A stretch of 64,000 nucleotides of DNA, taken from the NCBI GenBank assembly GCA_002205125.1, contig NIOE01000002.1:124001-188000 (forward strand), read 5' to 3'. A model generated the notes under the pieces. That model saw only the letters and a list, made by a program, of their open reading frames with translations. It was not told where the DNA came from and did not search any database. The first letter of the stretch is position 1. Each line of letters opens with the position of its first letter. The translations under genes and the position numbers were made by a program. The stretch comes from Roseateles noduli. GTDB lineage: Bacteria > Pseudomonadota > Gammaproteobacteria > Burkholderiales > Burkholderiaceae_C. Positions 24,262 through 32,053 of this stretch are shown here, one piece after another.

Positions 24262-26034
24262 ATGGCCCGCATGAACAGGTTGGGGGAAGCCGCCGCGCGC
24301 CGTCGGCCATGGAAGGGAGCCGCGCTGGCCTTGGGGCTGGCGGTCGTGGTCCTGCTCCTGCTGCTGGCGCTCAACCTCGAGCCCACCGGCCCCGGCCTGG
24401 TGCTGACCGCCGTGATGGCGGGCGCCGCGCTGATGATCTTCGTGGCCGCGCTGACCTGGCACCTGGCGGTGCGGCTGGCGCGGGCGCAATTCGGCGAACT
24501 GCTGCGCGAGAGCCGCCAGCAGGCGCAATCGCTGACGCAGCTGCAGCCGGACTGGATCTGGCAGACGGATGCGCAACACCATCTGGTCCGCTGGCAGGCG
24601 CCACAGGGCGCGCCCGCGTCGAGCTGGGCCGGCACGGCGATGAACGGCTCGGTCACGCAGCGGCTGTGGGAACGCTTCCAGTCCTTGCCGGCCTTGCCGG
24701 CGGTGTCCCCAGGATCGGGGAATGAATCGTCGGAGGCCGCGACGGCGGACAGCGCGCCGGACGTGCGCGGTCATGTCGAGCCGGGGTTGAGTTTCGATCG
24801 CCTGCGCGTGGTCGACGGCCATGGCCGGCGCTGGGAACTGCGCGGGCAGCCGACGACGGATGCGGCAGGTCGTTTCGCCGGCTATCTTGGCGCGGCACGC
24901 GTGCTGGACGAGCCGACGACGGGGACGGACAACGCGCTGTCGGGCTCCGCCTCCGTCGCAGGGGCCGCCTCCTCCACCGAATGGCTGCAGGCGCTCCCCG
25001 GTCCGGCATGGCTGTTGAGCGACGGGGCCGGCGCCGGAAATGTCAACGGCAACGGCAATGGCAACGGCAATGGAACCGGCAGCAGCGCCGCCACGCGCCT
25101 GATCGATTTCAACGAGGCTGCCGCGCAGATGATGGGCGGCTCGGAAGCGCGGGGTCAGTTGTGGCGCGCCTGCGAGGAACGTCTGCCCGAGGAGCTCCGT
25201 CAGGCACTGGCGCAGCCCGACCTGCAGTCCGGCAGCGCCTGCGGCGCCTGGTGGTTGTGCCTGACGGCGCTGCCCCACGGCGGCGGCGTGCTGCTGAGCC
25301 TCTGGCCGCAAGGCGCAGTCGAGACCGTGCCGGCGGCGCTGGCGATGCAGGCCGCGGAGCAGGCCCGGGCGGACCAGGCCTCGTTCAGCTACACCGTGTC
25401 GCACGACCTGCGCGCGCCGCTGCGCGTGGTCGAAGGCTTCACCCGCATCCTCAAGGAAGACTACGGCCGGCTGCTGGACCGCGCCGGCAACGATCATCTG
25501 GACCGGGTGCTGGGCGCGTCGGCGCGCATGCACAGCATGATCGACTCGCTGTTGGCGCTGTCGCACCTGTCGTCGCAGGCGCTGCGGCACGAGACGGTGG
25601 ACCTGTCGCTGCTGGCGTCGCAGGTGGTGGACGAACTCCGCCGCGGCGCGCCGACGCGGGCCGTCGACGCGCAGGTGCAACCGGGCCTGAGAGTGCAGGG
25701 CGATCCGACGCTGCTGCGGATGGTGCTGGAGAACCTGCTGGGCAACGCTTTCAAGTACAGCGGCAAGCGCGAGCACGCCGAGATCCGCTTCGAGGCGGAG
25801 CAGCGCCAGGGCGAGCGGGTGTTCGTCGTCACCGACAACGGCGCGGGCTTCGACATGCGTTTCGCGGACCGCCTCTTCGGCGTGTTCCAGCGGCTGCACA
25901 GCGCGAGCGACTTCCAGGGCACGGGCGTGGGGCTGGCGTCGGCGCGGCGCATCGTGCGCCGGCACGGCGGCGACATCTGGGCCGAGTCCGAGATCGGGCA
26001 GGGCGCCCGCTTCTACTTCACCTTGCCGAACTGA
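24262..26034 (+). CDS. Membrane sensor histidine kinase with Asn-Gly repeat linker
   Basis: With the ATG at 24262 (another lies at 24271) the product has 590 aa. Two N-terminal membrane segments (about residues 18-34 and 44-70) anchor it. Two PAS-like regions follow, the second interrupted by a short Asn-Gly repeat at about residues 262-271. The kinase core has the phospho-accepting His381 in YTVSHDLRAPLRVVEGFTRI. The ATPase domain has an N box (MVLENLLGNAFKYSG), a G1 box (VVTDNGAGFDM), an F-type motif (RLFGVFQRLHS) and GTGVGLASARRIV. It has the bacteriophytochrome/CbbS-like kinase architecture without a receiver. Its partner may be the receiver-ANTAR protein encoded just downstream on the opposite strand, but this is not shown by operon structure. 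Confidence 0.85.
   Translation: MARMNRLGEAAARRRPWKGAALALGLAVVVLLLLLALNLEPTGPGLVLTAVMAGAALMIFVAALTWHLAVRLARAQFGELLRESRQQAQSLTQLQPDWIWQTDAQHHLVRWQAPQGAPASSWAGTAMNGSVTQRLWERFQSLPALPAVSPGSGNESSEAATADSAPDVRGHVEPGLSFDRLRVVDGHGRRWELRGQPTTDAAGRFAGYLGAARVLDEPTTGTDNALSGSASVAGAASSTEWLQALPGPAWLLSDGAGAGNVNGNGNGNGNGTGSSAATRLIDFNEAAAQMMGGSEARGQLWRACEERLPEELRQALAQPDLQSGSACGAWWLCLTALPHGGGVLLSLWPQGAVETVPAALAMQAAEQARADQASFSYTVSHDLRAPLRVVEGFTRILKEDYGRLLDRAGNDHLDRVLGASARMHSMIDSLLALSHLSSQALRHETVDLSLLASQVVDELRRGAPTRAVDAQVQPGLRVQGDPTLLRMVLENLLGNAFKYSGKREHAEIRFEAEQRQGERVFVVTDNGAGFDMRFADRLFGVFQRLHSASDFQGTGVGLASARRIVRRHGGDIWAESEIGQGARFYFTLPN
25045..25074 (+). repeat. Five-unit AAYGGN hexanucleotide repeat in the kinase linker
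   Basis: Five tandem AAC/AAT-GGN units encode Asn-Gly-Asn-Gly-Asn-Gly inside the sensor kinase, between two PAS-like regions. The number of units could vary by slippage without shifting the frame. Confidence 0.7.
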
Positions 26035-26097
26035 GCGGCTGGCCGGTTCACGGCTGATTCACGGCTGATTCACGGCGGGTTCAACGCCTGGGCCGGA

Positions 26098-26715
26098 TCA
26101 GCTTCCGAGTGCGAGTTGCTCGACGGCCTCGACGATGCGGCGGGCCTGTTCCCCGGTCTCGATCGACTGCTCGGCGGCCATGCGCTCCAGGCGCGAGAGC
26201 GCCTGCGCGCGCGACAGCGAGTAGCGGTGCATGAGCACGCCCAGGGCCATCGCCTCGACGACTTCCAGCGACGCGCTGGTCTCCACGGCAGGCGCTGGCG
26301 CCGCCGCGACGGTGCGGGCGGGCCGGTTGGCGAAGGCGGCCTCGACGGCGGGGACGATCTGGTGGATGTCCAGCGGCTTGACGAGGTAGGCGAGGGCGCC
26401 GAGCTCCTTGACCTTGGCGATGGTGGCCTCGTCGGCGAAGGCCGAGAGGAACATGAAGGGAAGCTGGAGGTAGTCGCGCAGGTAGCCGGCGACGTCGAAG
26501 CCGGTCATGCCTTCCATGCGGATGTCGAGCAGCGCGAGGTCGGGGCGGTGCTGGCGGGCGATGAGGATGGCGTCGTCGCCGTTGTCGGCGTCGAGCACCT
26601 CGTAGCCGGCCTGGGCGAGGCCGTGCGTCAGGGTGGCGAGCACCAGCCGGTCGTCGTCCACGACCAGGATGCGGCCCTTGCCGCTCGCGCCCACGTCCTT
26701 GCTCACGCTGTCCAC
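26098..26715 (-). CDS. Response regulator with receiver and ANTAR RNA-binding domain
   Basis: The start is uncertain. I take the GTG at 26715 (205 aa), which has CGGGAG 4 nt before it; a second GTG lies three codons later. The receiver (about residues 14-125) has the acidic pocket DDD at 20-22, Asp64 in ALLDIRMEG, and Lys in YLVKPLD. After a short linker, the C-terminal part (ALGVLMHRYSLSRAQALSRL, ending RRIVEAVEQL) is an ANTAR domain, which binds paired hairpins in nascent mRNA and prevents termination. Its target RNA is unknown. The HWE-type kinase gene is next on the same strand, so the two are a likely two-component pair. Confidence 0.82.
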   Translation of the reverse strand: MDSVSKDVGASGKGRILVVDDDRLVLATLTHGLAQAGYEVLDADNGDDAILIARQHRPDLALLDIRMEGMTGFDVAGYLRDYLQLPFMFLSAFADEATIAKVKELGALAYLVKPLDIHQIVPAVEAAFANRPARTVAAAPAPAVETSASLEVVEAMALGVLMHRYSLSRAQALSRLERMAAEQSIETGEQARRIVEAVEQLALGS

Positions 26716-26857
26716 GCTGCTCCCGAATCCATGGCCATCAAGACCATCAAGGCCAACCCCAATCGATGGGGGACCCAGGATTGTCACCGAAATGCCGCAG
26801 ACGGGTCTGCCGGCGCCGGGCCCCGGTTTCGGGTGGTCACAAGTGACCCCGGGGGGC

Positions 26858-29383
26858 TCAGAGCGCCTCCAGCAACTGCACCCCCGGCGGCCACAGGCTG
26901 AGTTCGCAGACGACCTGGTCGCCTTCCTGCGTGAGCCCGAGCAGCGCGCTGCGCCTCGGCAGCAGCGCCCGCACGAGTCCCAGGCCCGACACGCCGCCGC
27001 GCACCTGCGCAAGGTCGAACCCCGCCGGCAGCGTTCCCCGGTTGATGATGCGCAGCACCACCTGCTCGGGATCGAAGCGCAGCTCGCAGCGGACCGGCGT
27101 CTCGCCGCCGTGCTTCACCGCGTTGGTGAACAACTCGTTGAGTGTCAGCGCGATCGGGATGGCCTCGGCTTCGGGCAGGCCCCAGCGATGGGACTGCTCG
27201 GCCATCGTGCCGTCGACCTCGACCAGGATCTCGCGTCCGAACATCCGCTGCACCGAGCCCATCACCGCCTCGACGACCTTGCGCAGCCGCAGCGGTCCCG
27301 ACATGCCCACCTGCAGCCCGTAGACCTGCGCGATCGCCTGCACCTGGCCGACGGCCTCGTTGATGACCGTGCGCACCTCGGGCCGCCGCGCCGCGATCTG
27401 CTGCAGCAGCCCGGCCACGCCCTGGAGGTTGTTCTTGATCCGGTGATGCACCTCGCGCACGAGCAACTCGCGCTGCGCGATCGCCGCCTCCAGGCGCGCG
27501 GCTTCCTGCGCGCGCTGCTGCGTGACGTCGGTGGCAACGAGCAGCAGCTGTTCCGGCTCCAGCTCGCCGCTGGCATCGTTGACGCCCGCCAGATGCAGCA
27601 GGCGCGCGTCCCAGATCCGAGCTTGTCCGCGCACCGTCAGCCGGTACTCGCGCTGCAGCACTTCGCTGCTCTGAAGCGCAAACTCCATGTCCGAGCGGAT
27701 GGTCTCCGCCTCGTCGCCGCTGCCGAAGAGCGCCTCCAGGCTCGCGCCGAGCAGCTCTTCCTCCGGCCGTCCCGCCAGCGCCGCCGCGGCCTGGTTGATC
27801 TGCCGCACCTGCAGCGTGCGCGCGTCGTGCAGGCTGATGGCGATGGGCGCGGCTTCGATGATGCGATGCAGGGAGGCCTGCGCCTGCTGGCTCTGCGCCT
27901 CGGCCTGACGGCGGCGTTCGATGTCGAGCAGCGCGTAGGTCAACTGGCGCGAGCTGTCCGGCCCCACCGTCGCGACCGCATTGCCAACGACCCAGAACTC
28001 GCGCCCGTCGCGGGCGACCACGCGGCATTCGAAAGTCTCGGCCTGACCCTCGGGCAGCTCGTCGAGGTAATGCGTCTGGCGGAACGGATGATCGGGCGAC
28101 TCGGTCGCGACGCTGCTGATCGGCTGGCCGGCGAATTCCGGCAGATCCCCGCCGAACATCCGCCGCGCCGAGCGGTTCATCCATTCGATGCCCTGGCGGC
28201 CGACCGTCACGATGCCGACCAGCACGGAGTCGAGCACCGCGCGCTCGCGCTCGGTCTGCAGGTTCAGCGAATGCTGCAGCAGCTCGTTGCGCTCCTGCGC
28301 CTGCTGGTGGTCGGTGATGTCGACGGTCAGCACCGAGGTCGTCTTCTGGCCAGAAGCCAGCTGGCCGATCTCCACGCGCGTCATCAGCCAGCGCAGGCCG
28401 TGCTCGGGATGCCGCACCGCATAACGCGCCACCGTCGGGGTGGCCTGCTTCAACGCCTGCTGGAGCTTCTCGTATTCGGCGCGCGACTCGGGTTCGACCA
28501 TGTCGCGGTTGACGCCTTGCAGCGCCGGTGTCGGTCGCATGCCTTCATCGCCGGGAATGGGCGGCGGAGGCGGCGCGCCCGTACCCGGCCGCGACCAGCC
28601 GGCTTCCGCCTGGAAGGTCGCCAGCCCCACACCGGCGGTGTCCATCAGCGTCTGCAACTGCTGCTGCGCGAGTTCCAGGTCTTGCTCCGCGCTACGATCC
28701 TCCAGCATCACCAGCGTGCGCGGACGCGTCCACGGACCGCTCAGCCGGCGCGCGCGCACGCGGATCCAGCGCCGACGATCGCCCGGCGGCGCGAGCAGCG
28801 CGTTGCGATGCGATTCCTGGCCCGACTCGGGCGCCTTCGCATGCAGCAGGTCGCGCCACTCGGGCGGCAGTTCGTGCAGGCTGATCGGCATCTGCGGGCT
28901 CAACCGCCGGCACAGGGCGGCGAACGCGCCGTTGAAACGCAGCAGCAATCCCTGGTCGTCGTGCATCAGCGCCGGCAAGGGGCTGAGATCGAGCCACTGG
29001 TCGATCTCGGACTGCATCCGGTCCGCGCGTTCCCGCGCCGCAAGCTCGGTGCTGTGGTCCTGCAGCAGCGCCAGACCCAACCCACCCTCCAGCGGATGCA
29101 CCCAGGCCTGCAGCAGATGATCACGACCCTGGTCGTCGACCAGGCGCAGCTCCTGCGCCTTGCCGCTGGGGAGCAGGCGCTCACCTTTGAGGGAGATCTC
29201 ACCCATCAATCCCTGCAGCCGGGCGTTGGTGAGCAAGACCTGGCCCTTGGCGTCGAGCACGAAGGCCGGCCAAGGTCCCTCCCACAATCCGGCCAGAAGA
29301 TCAGCCAGCGCCAGACCACGCGCCGTCAGCAGCGCGCGCAAGGCGTCGAGGTCAGGGGAGGCAAGCGGGAGTTGGGCGGACAC
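26858..29383 (-). CDS. Multi-PAS sensor kinase of the HisKA_2 (HWE-related) class
   Basis: The 841-aa soluble protein has several PAS-like segments (near residues 15-110, 130-220, 225-330, 335-470 and 480-620) with no transmembrane segment. The transmitter carries the HisKA_2 box LVREVHHRIKNNLQGVAGLL, with the phospho-accepting His near residue 645. The ATPase domain has ALTLNELFTNAVKHGG as N box and GGVSGLGLVRALLPR as glycine-rich box. HisKA_2 kinases commonly act with ANTAR response regulators, which fits the receiver-ANTAR gene downstream (142 nt away). The input signals are unknown. Confidence 0.88.
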   Translation of the reverse strand: MSAQLPLASPDLDALRALLTARGLALADLLAGLWEGPWPAFVLDAKGQVLLTNARLQGLMGEISLKGERLLPSGKAQELRLVDDQGRDHLLQAWVHPLEGGLGLALLQDHSTELAARERADRMQSEIDQWLDLSPLPALMHDDQGLLLRFNGAFAALCRRLSPQMPISLHELPPEWRDLLHAKAPESGQESHRNALLAPPGDRRRWIRVRARRLSGPWTRPRTLVMLEDRSAEQDLELAQQQLQTLMDTAGVGLATFQAEAGWSRPGTGAPPPPPIPGDEGMRPTPALQGVNRDMVEPESRAEYEKLQQALKQATPTVARYAVRHPEHGLRWLMTRVEIGQLASGQKTTSVLTVDITDHQQAQERNELLQHSLNLQTERERAVLDSVLVGIVTVGRQGIEWMNRSARRMFGGDLPEFAGQPISSVATESPDHPFRQTHYLDELPEGQAETFECRVVARDGREFWVVGNAVATVGPDSSRQLTYALLDIERRRQAEAQSQQAQASLHRIIEAAPIAISLHDARTLQVRQINQAAAALAGRPEEELLGASLEALFGSGDEAETIRSDMEFALQSSEVLQREYRLTVRGQARIWDARLLHLAGVNDASGELEPEQLLLVATDVTQQRAQEAARLEAAIAQRELLVREVHHRIKNNLQGVAGLLQQIAARRPEVRTVINEAVGQVQAIAQVYGLQVGMSGPLRLRKVVEAVMGSVQRMFGREILVEVDGTMAEQSHRWGLPEAEAIPIALTLNELFTNAVKHGGETPVRCELRFDPEQVVLRIINRGTLPAGFDLAQVRGGVSGLGLVRALLPRRSALLGLTQEGDQVVCELSLWPPGVQLLEAL

Positions 29384-29441
29384 GAGCCGAGTTTATGCCG
29401 GGTGGAGACCGCCTACCTGCTACGGTCGGTGCGTTGGCCGC

Positions 29442-29486
29442 CAGGTCGCAGGGCCCTGGCGTCAAGCGCCAGAACCCCGCGACCTG
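29442..29486 (-). other. Nested hairpin upstream of the HWE kinase gene
   Basis: The outer arms CAGGTCGC (29442-29449) and GCGACCTG (29479-29486) enclose CTGGCG (29456-29461) and CGCCAG (29467-29472), which close a 5-nt loop. The structure lies 59 nt before the kinase start on its transcript. No T-tract follows, so it is more likely a leader structure or protein site than a terminator. Confidence 0.4.
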
Positions 29487-29540
29487 CCGTCCCCGATCAC
29501 TGTCTTACTTTTGCGGTTTTGCTACCGAGGACTGCCATGG

Positions 29541-29574
29541 AAAAAGGCCTCGCGGCGGTGCCGGCGAGGCCTTT
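29541..29574 (-). terminator. Intrinsic terminator after the HDOD gene
   Basis: On the minus strand AAAGGCCTCGC pairs with GCGAGGCCTTT and is followed by more T residues. It lies about 25 nt after the HDOD stop. A second small hairpin, CGGGCC/GGCCCG, sits between them (29582-29597). It would end the flg operon transcript. Confidence 0.75.
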
Positions 29575-29599
29575 CGATGAACGGGCCGGAAGGCCCGTT

Positions 29600-30745
29600 T
29601 CACTCGAGTTGTGCGGCCTTGTTCAGGGCGCGCAGGACGGCGCCGTTCACTTCGTCGGGGCCCAGCATCAAGGTGTCGAGCGCGGCACGGACGTCGAAGA
29701 CCGATTCGTTCTCGATGGCCTGCACCAGGTCCAGGTAACCCTTGTACGGGCCGGTCTGGTCGACCAGCGCCTGGCGCACGCGCTCCGGCACCGGGATGGA
29801 CTGCAGCAGCTTCTCGAAAGGCTGCTTCAGCATGTGGTCCAGCAGCGAGAACAGGCCGCAGATGAACATCTCATCCCGGACCTCAGAGTCCGTCATGCTC
29901 TTGGCCAGCTCTTCCATCACCAGGCCACGACGCAGCGCGCCGAACATGACCGGACGCATCGCATGATCCTTGCTGGCCGTCGCCAGCAGCAGGGCCAGCC
30001 AGCGGCGCAGGCGGGCATAACCCAGCAGCATGATGGCGTGACGGAACGAGGAGACCTCGACCGACAGGCCGAAGGCCGCGGAGTTCATGTAACGCAGCAG
30101 CTTGAAGGCCAGGCTGGGATCGCGCTTGAGCGTCTGCTCCAGGCGCTCGACGTCCTCGCCCTGGTCGACGCGCGACATCAGTTCGACGATGACCTGCAGG
30201 TCGGCCTGCGAGTCGTTGCGGGCCGCCGGGGCGGCAGGCGCCTCGAACTCGCCGTGGACAGTCCAGCCGAGCACGCCGGCGGCACCGGCATCCAGCGCCT
30301 TTTTGAAGTCGTCGCCATTGCGGGCGCCGGAGACCAGCACGGACTTGCCCGCGGGCAGCGGTCCGCCGCCGAGCTCTTGCAGGTCCAGCACCAGCTGCTT
30401 GAAGCCGGCCGCGTCGGAGCGGCCCTTGAGCAGCGCGCCGCGCGCCTGCGCCTGGGCGGCGAGGTCGGCGTCGGACAGCAGGAAGGCAGGGACTTCGATC
30501 TTGAAGTTGCCGGGCAGCGCGGCGGCGAGCAGGCCCTTGAGCAGGCCTTCATGCGCGACGTTGAGCAGCACGGGTTTGGTGGGGAAGGCCTCGGCGAGCG
30601 CGGCCAGCAGTTCGCTGGCGTCGGGCGTGCCCTCGGGGCGAAGCGCGAACACCGTGACGCGGGTGGCCTCGATGTCGAGGGACTTGGAAACCAGGGGCGC
30701 GTACCCCAGGGCCACTTGGCCCAGCACGGCGTGTGTCGAGTTCAT
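29600..30745 (-). CDS. HDOD-domain protein with degenerate EAL-like N-terminal domain
   Basis: The 381-aa product has an N-terminal half (residues 1-175) that keeps the fold pattern of an EAL barrel (GYAPLVSKSLDIEATRVTVF, FKQLVLDLQELG) but has no EAL triad and no DDFGTG. The C-terminal half (about 190-380) is an HDOD domain, with VIVELMSRVDQGEDVERLEQ, LLRYMNSAAFGLSVEVSSFR and HAIMLLGYARLRRWLALLLA (quoted in parts). EAL-HDOD proteins of this type are regulators in motility and c-di-GMP signalling. It begins 13 nt after the flgL stop, so it is probably the last gene of the flagellar operon. Confidence 0.8.
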   Translation of the reverse strand: MNSTHAVLGQVALGYAPLVSKSLDIEATRVTVFALRPEGTPDASELLAALAEAFPTKPVLLNVAHEGLLKGLLAAALPGNFKIEVPAFLLSDADLAAQAQARGALLKGRSDAAGFKQLVLDLQELGGGPLPAGKSVLVSGARNGDDFKKALDAGAAGVLGWTVHGEFEAPAAPAARNDSQADLQVIVELMSRVDQGEDVERLEQTLKRDPSLAFKLLRYMNSAAFGLSVEVSSFRHAIMLLGYARLRRWLALLLATASKDHAMRPVMFGALRRGLVMEELAKSMTDSEVRDEMFICGLFSLLDHMLKQPFEKLLQSIPVPERVRQALVDQTGPYKGYLDLVQAIENESVFDVRAALDTLMLGPDEVNGAVLRALNKAAQLE

Positions 30746-30758
30746 GCAGATCGGCGCA

Positions 30759-32006
30759 TCAGGTGTTGATGTACTGGAACAGCGACATGCGCTGCACCAT
30801 CGAGTAGGTCTTCAGCGCCGCATCGTAGCCCGTCTGCTGATTCTGGAAGTCGGAAATGCCCTGGGTCATGTCCAGATCCTCTGCGGCAGATTGCTCAGCC
30901 TTGTTGTAAACCTTGAGGGTCTGCAGCCGGGACTCGGAACCGTCCAGGTTGTTCATCTGTTCGCCCACCTGGCTGCGCACGTTGGCGAGGTTGCCCATGA
31001 CCGCGTCCAGGTCGCGCAGGTTCATGAGGTTGCTCTGCGTGATCTCGGGGCCGGTGCGGCCCGGGGTCTTGAGCGATTCGATGGTGCGGTCCAGCACGTC
31101 GAAGAGCTTGAGGTCGGCGGTGGCCGGCTTGACGCTGAAGGTGTCGCCGTCGGACGGCGCGCCGGCGATGGTCATGGCCATGCCGTCGAACTTGACGGTC
31201 TGGCCGGCGGCGTAGTTGTCGCTGGCGACCGGCACGTGGCCCTGCGATTCGTTGAAGACGGTGTAGGTCTGCGAGGGCGCCGCGCCGCTGACGACGATGC
31301 TGTAGCTGTCGCCGGTGACCAGCGCGGGATCGGTGACGCGGCCGGCGTCGATGTAGCCGGTGGAGGCCTTGCCGGTCAGCGCGTTGCGCGCGGGACCGGT
31401 CTCGAAGGTGCCGTTGCCGCTGCGCGCCTGCTCCCAGGCCTGGCGGCCGTCGACGCTGAGCGGGTAGTTCTCGAGGTTGCCGGTGGTGACGCTGCCCGAG
31501 ATGCCCTCGAAGCCGACACCGCCGCCGGTGCGGTTGCCCGCCGCGTCGCGCTGCACGGGGTTGTCGAGGAAGGGCGTGCCCGAGGTGCCCTGGCCGGAGA
31601 AGAGGTAGCCGCCCGCGCCGTCGGTGCGGTTGGCGATGGAGAGCAGCTGGTCGCGCAGGCCCTGGACCTTGTTGGCCAGGCCTTGCCGTTCCGGATCGCT
31701 GTAGCTGGCGTTGCCGGCGGCGACGAGCGCCTCGCGGATCTGCTGCATCAGTTCGTTGGCGTCGCCCAGCGCGCTTTCGGCCAGGGTCATGCTGTTGCGG
31801 CTGGCGTCCAGCGCGCGCTGGCTCGCGTCGACCTGGCCGATGGAGGTGCGCGCGCGCTCGGCGCGGGCGGCGCCGGTGGGGTCGTCGCTGGCCTTCTCGA
31901 CGCGCTTGCCGCTGGTCAGGCGCTGCTGCGCTTCCTGCATCTCCTGCTGGCGGCGCTGCAGCGTCGCGATGCTGGAATCGAACATGTTGTTGGTCGAGAG
32001 TCGCAT
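30759..32006 (-). CDS. flgL: Flagellar hook-associated protein FlgL (HAP3)
   Basis: The 415-aa protein begins MRLSTNNMFDSSIATLQRRQ and passes RLTSGKRVEKASDDPTGAAR, the flagellin-like N-terminus. The C-terminus ends SDFQNQQTGYDAALKTYSMV plus QRMSLFQYINT, matching FlgL. It joins the hook-filament junction after export by the type III apparatus. The ATG follows flgK by 47 nt and the HDOD gene starts 13 nt after it, so all are in one operon. Confidence 0.95.
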   Translation of the reverse strand: MRLSTNNMFDSSIATLQRRQQEMQEAQQRLTSGKRVEKASDDPTGAARAERARTSIGQVDASQRALDASRNSMTLAESALGDANELMQQIREALVAAGNASYSDPERQGLANKVQGLRDQLLSIANRTDGAGGYLFSGQGTSGTPFLDNPVQRDAAGNRTGGGVGFEGISGSVTTGNLENYPLSVDGRQAWEQARSGNGTFETGPARNALTGKASTGYIDAGRVTDPALVTGDSYSIVVSGAAPSQTYTVFNESQGHVPVASDNYAAGQTVKFDGMAMTIAGAPSDGDTFSVKPATADLKLFDVLDRTIESLKTPGRTGPEITQSNLMNLRDLDAVMGNLANVRSQVGEQMNNLDGSESRLQTLKVYNKAEQSAAEDLDMTQGISDFQNQQTGYDAALKTYSMVQRMSLFQYINT

Positions 32007-32053
32007 GGCTGCGTCCTTCAGGGTTCGGGCGATCGGGGCGGGGGTCGGGCGCG

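Noticed and set aside
26633-30769. 1378-codon plus-strand open frame
   Set aside because: It runs opposite the HWE-type kinase and HDOD genes and is a shadow of their GC3 bias, with no family features.
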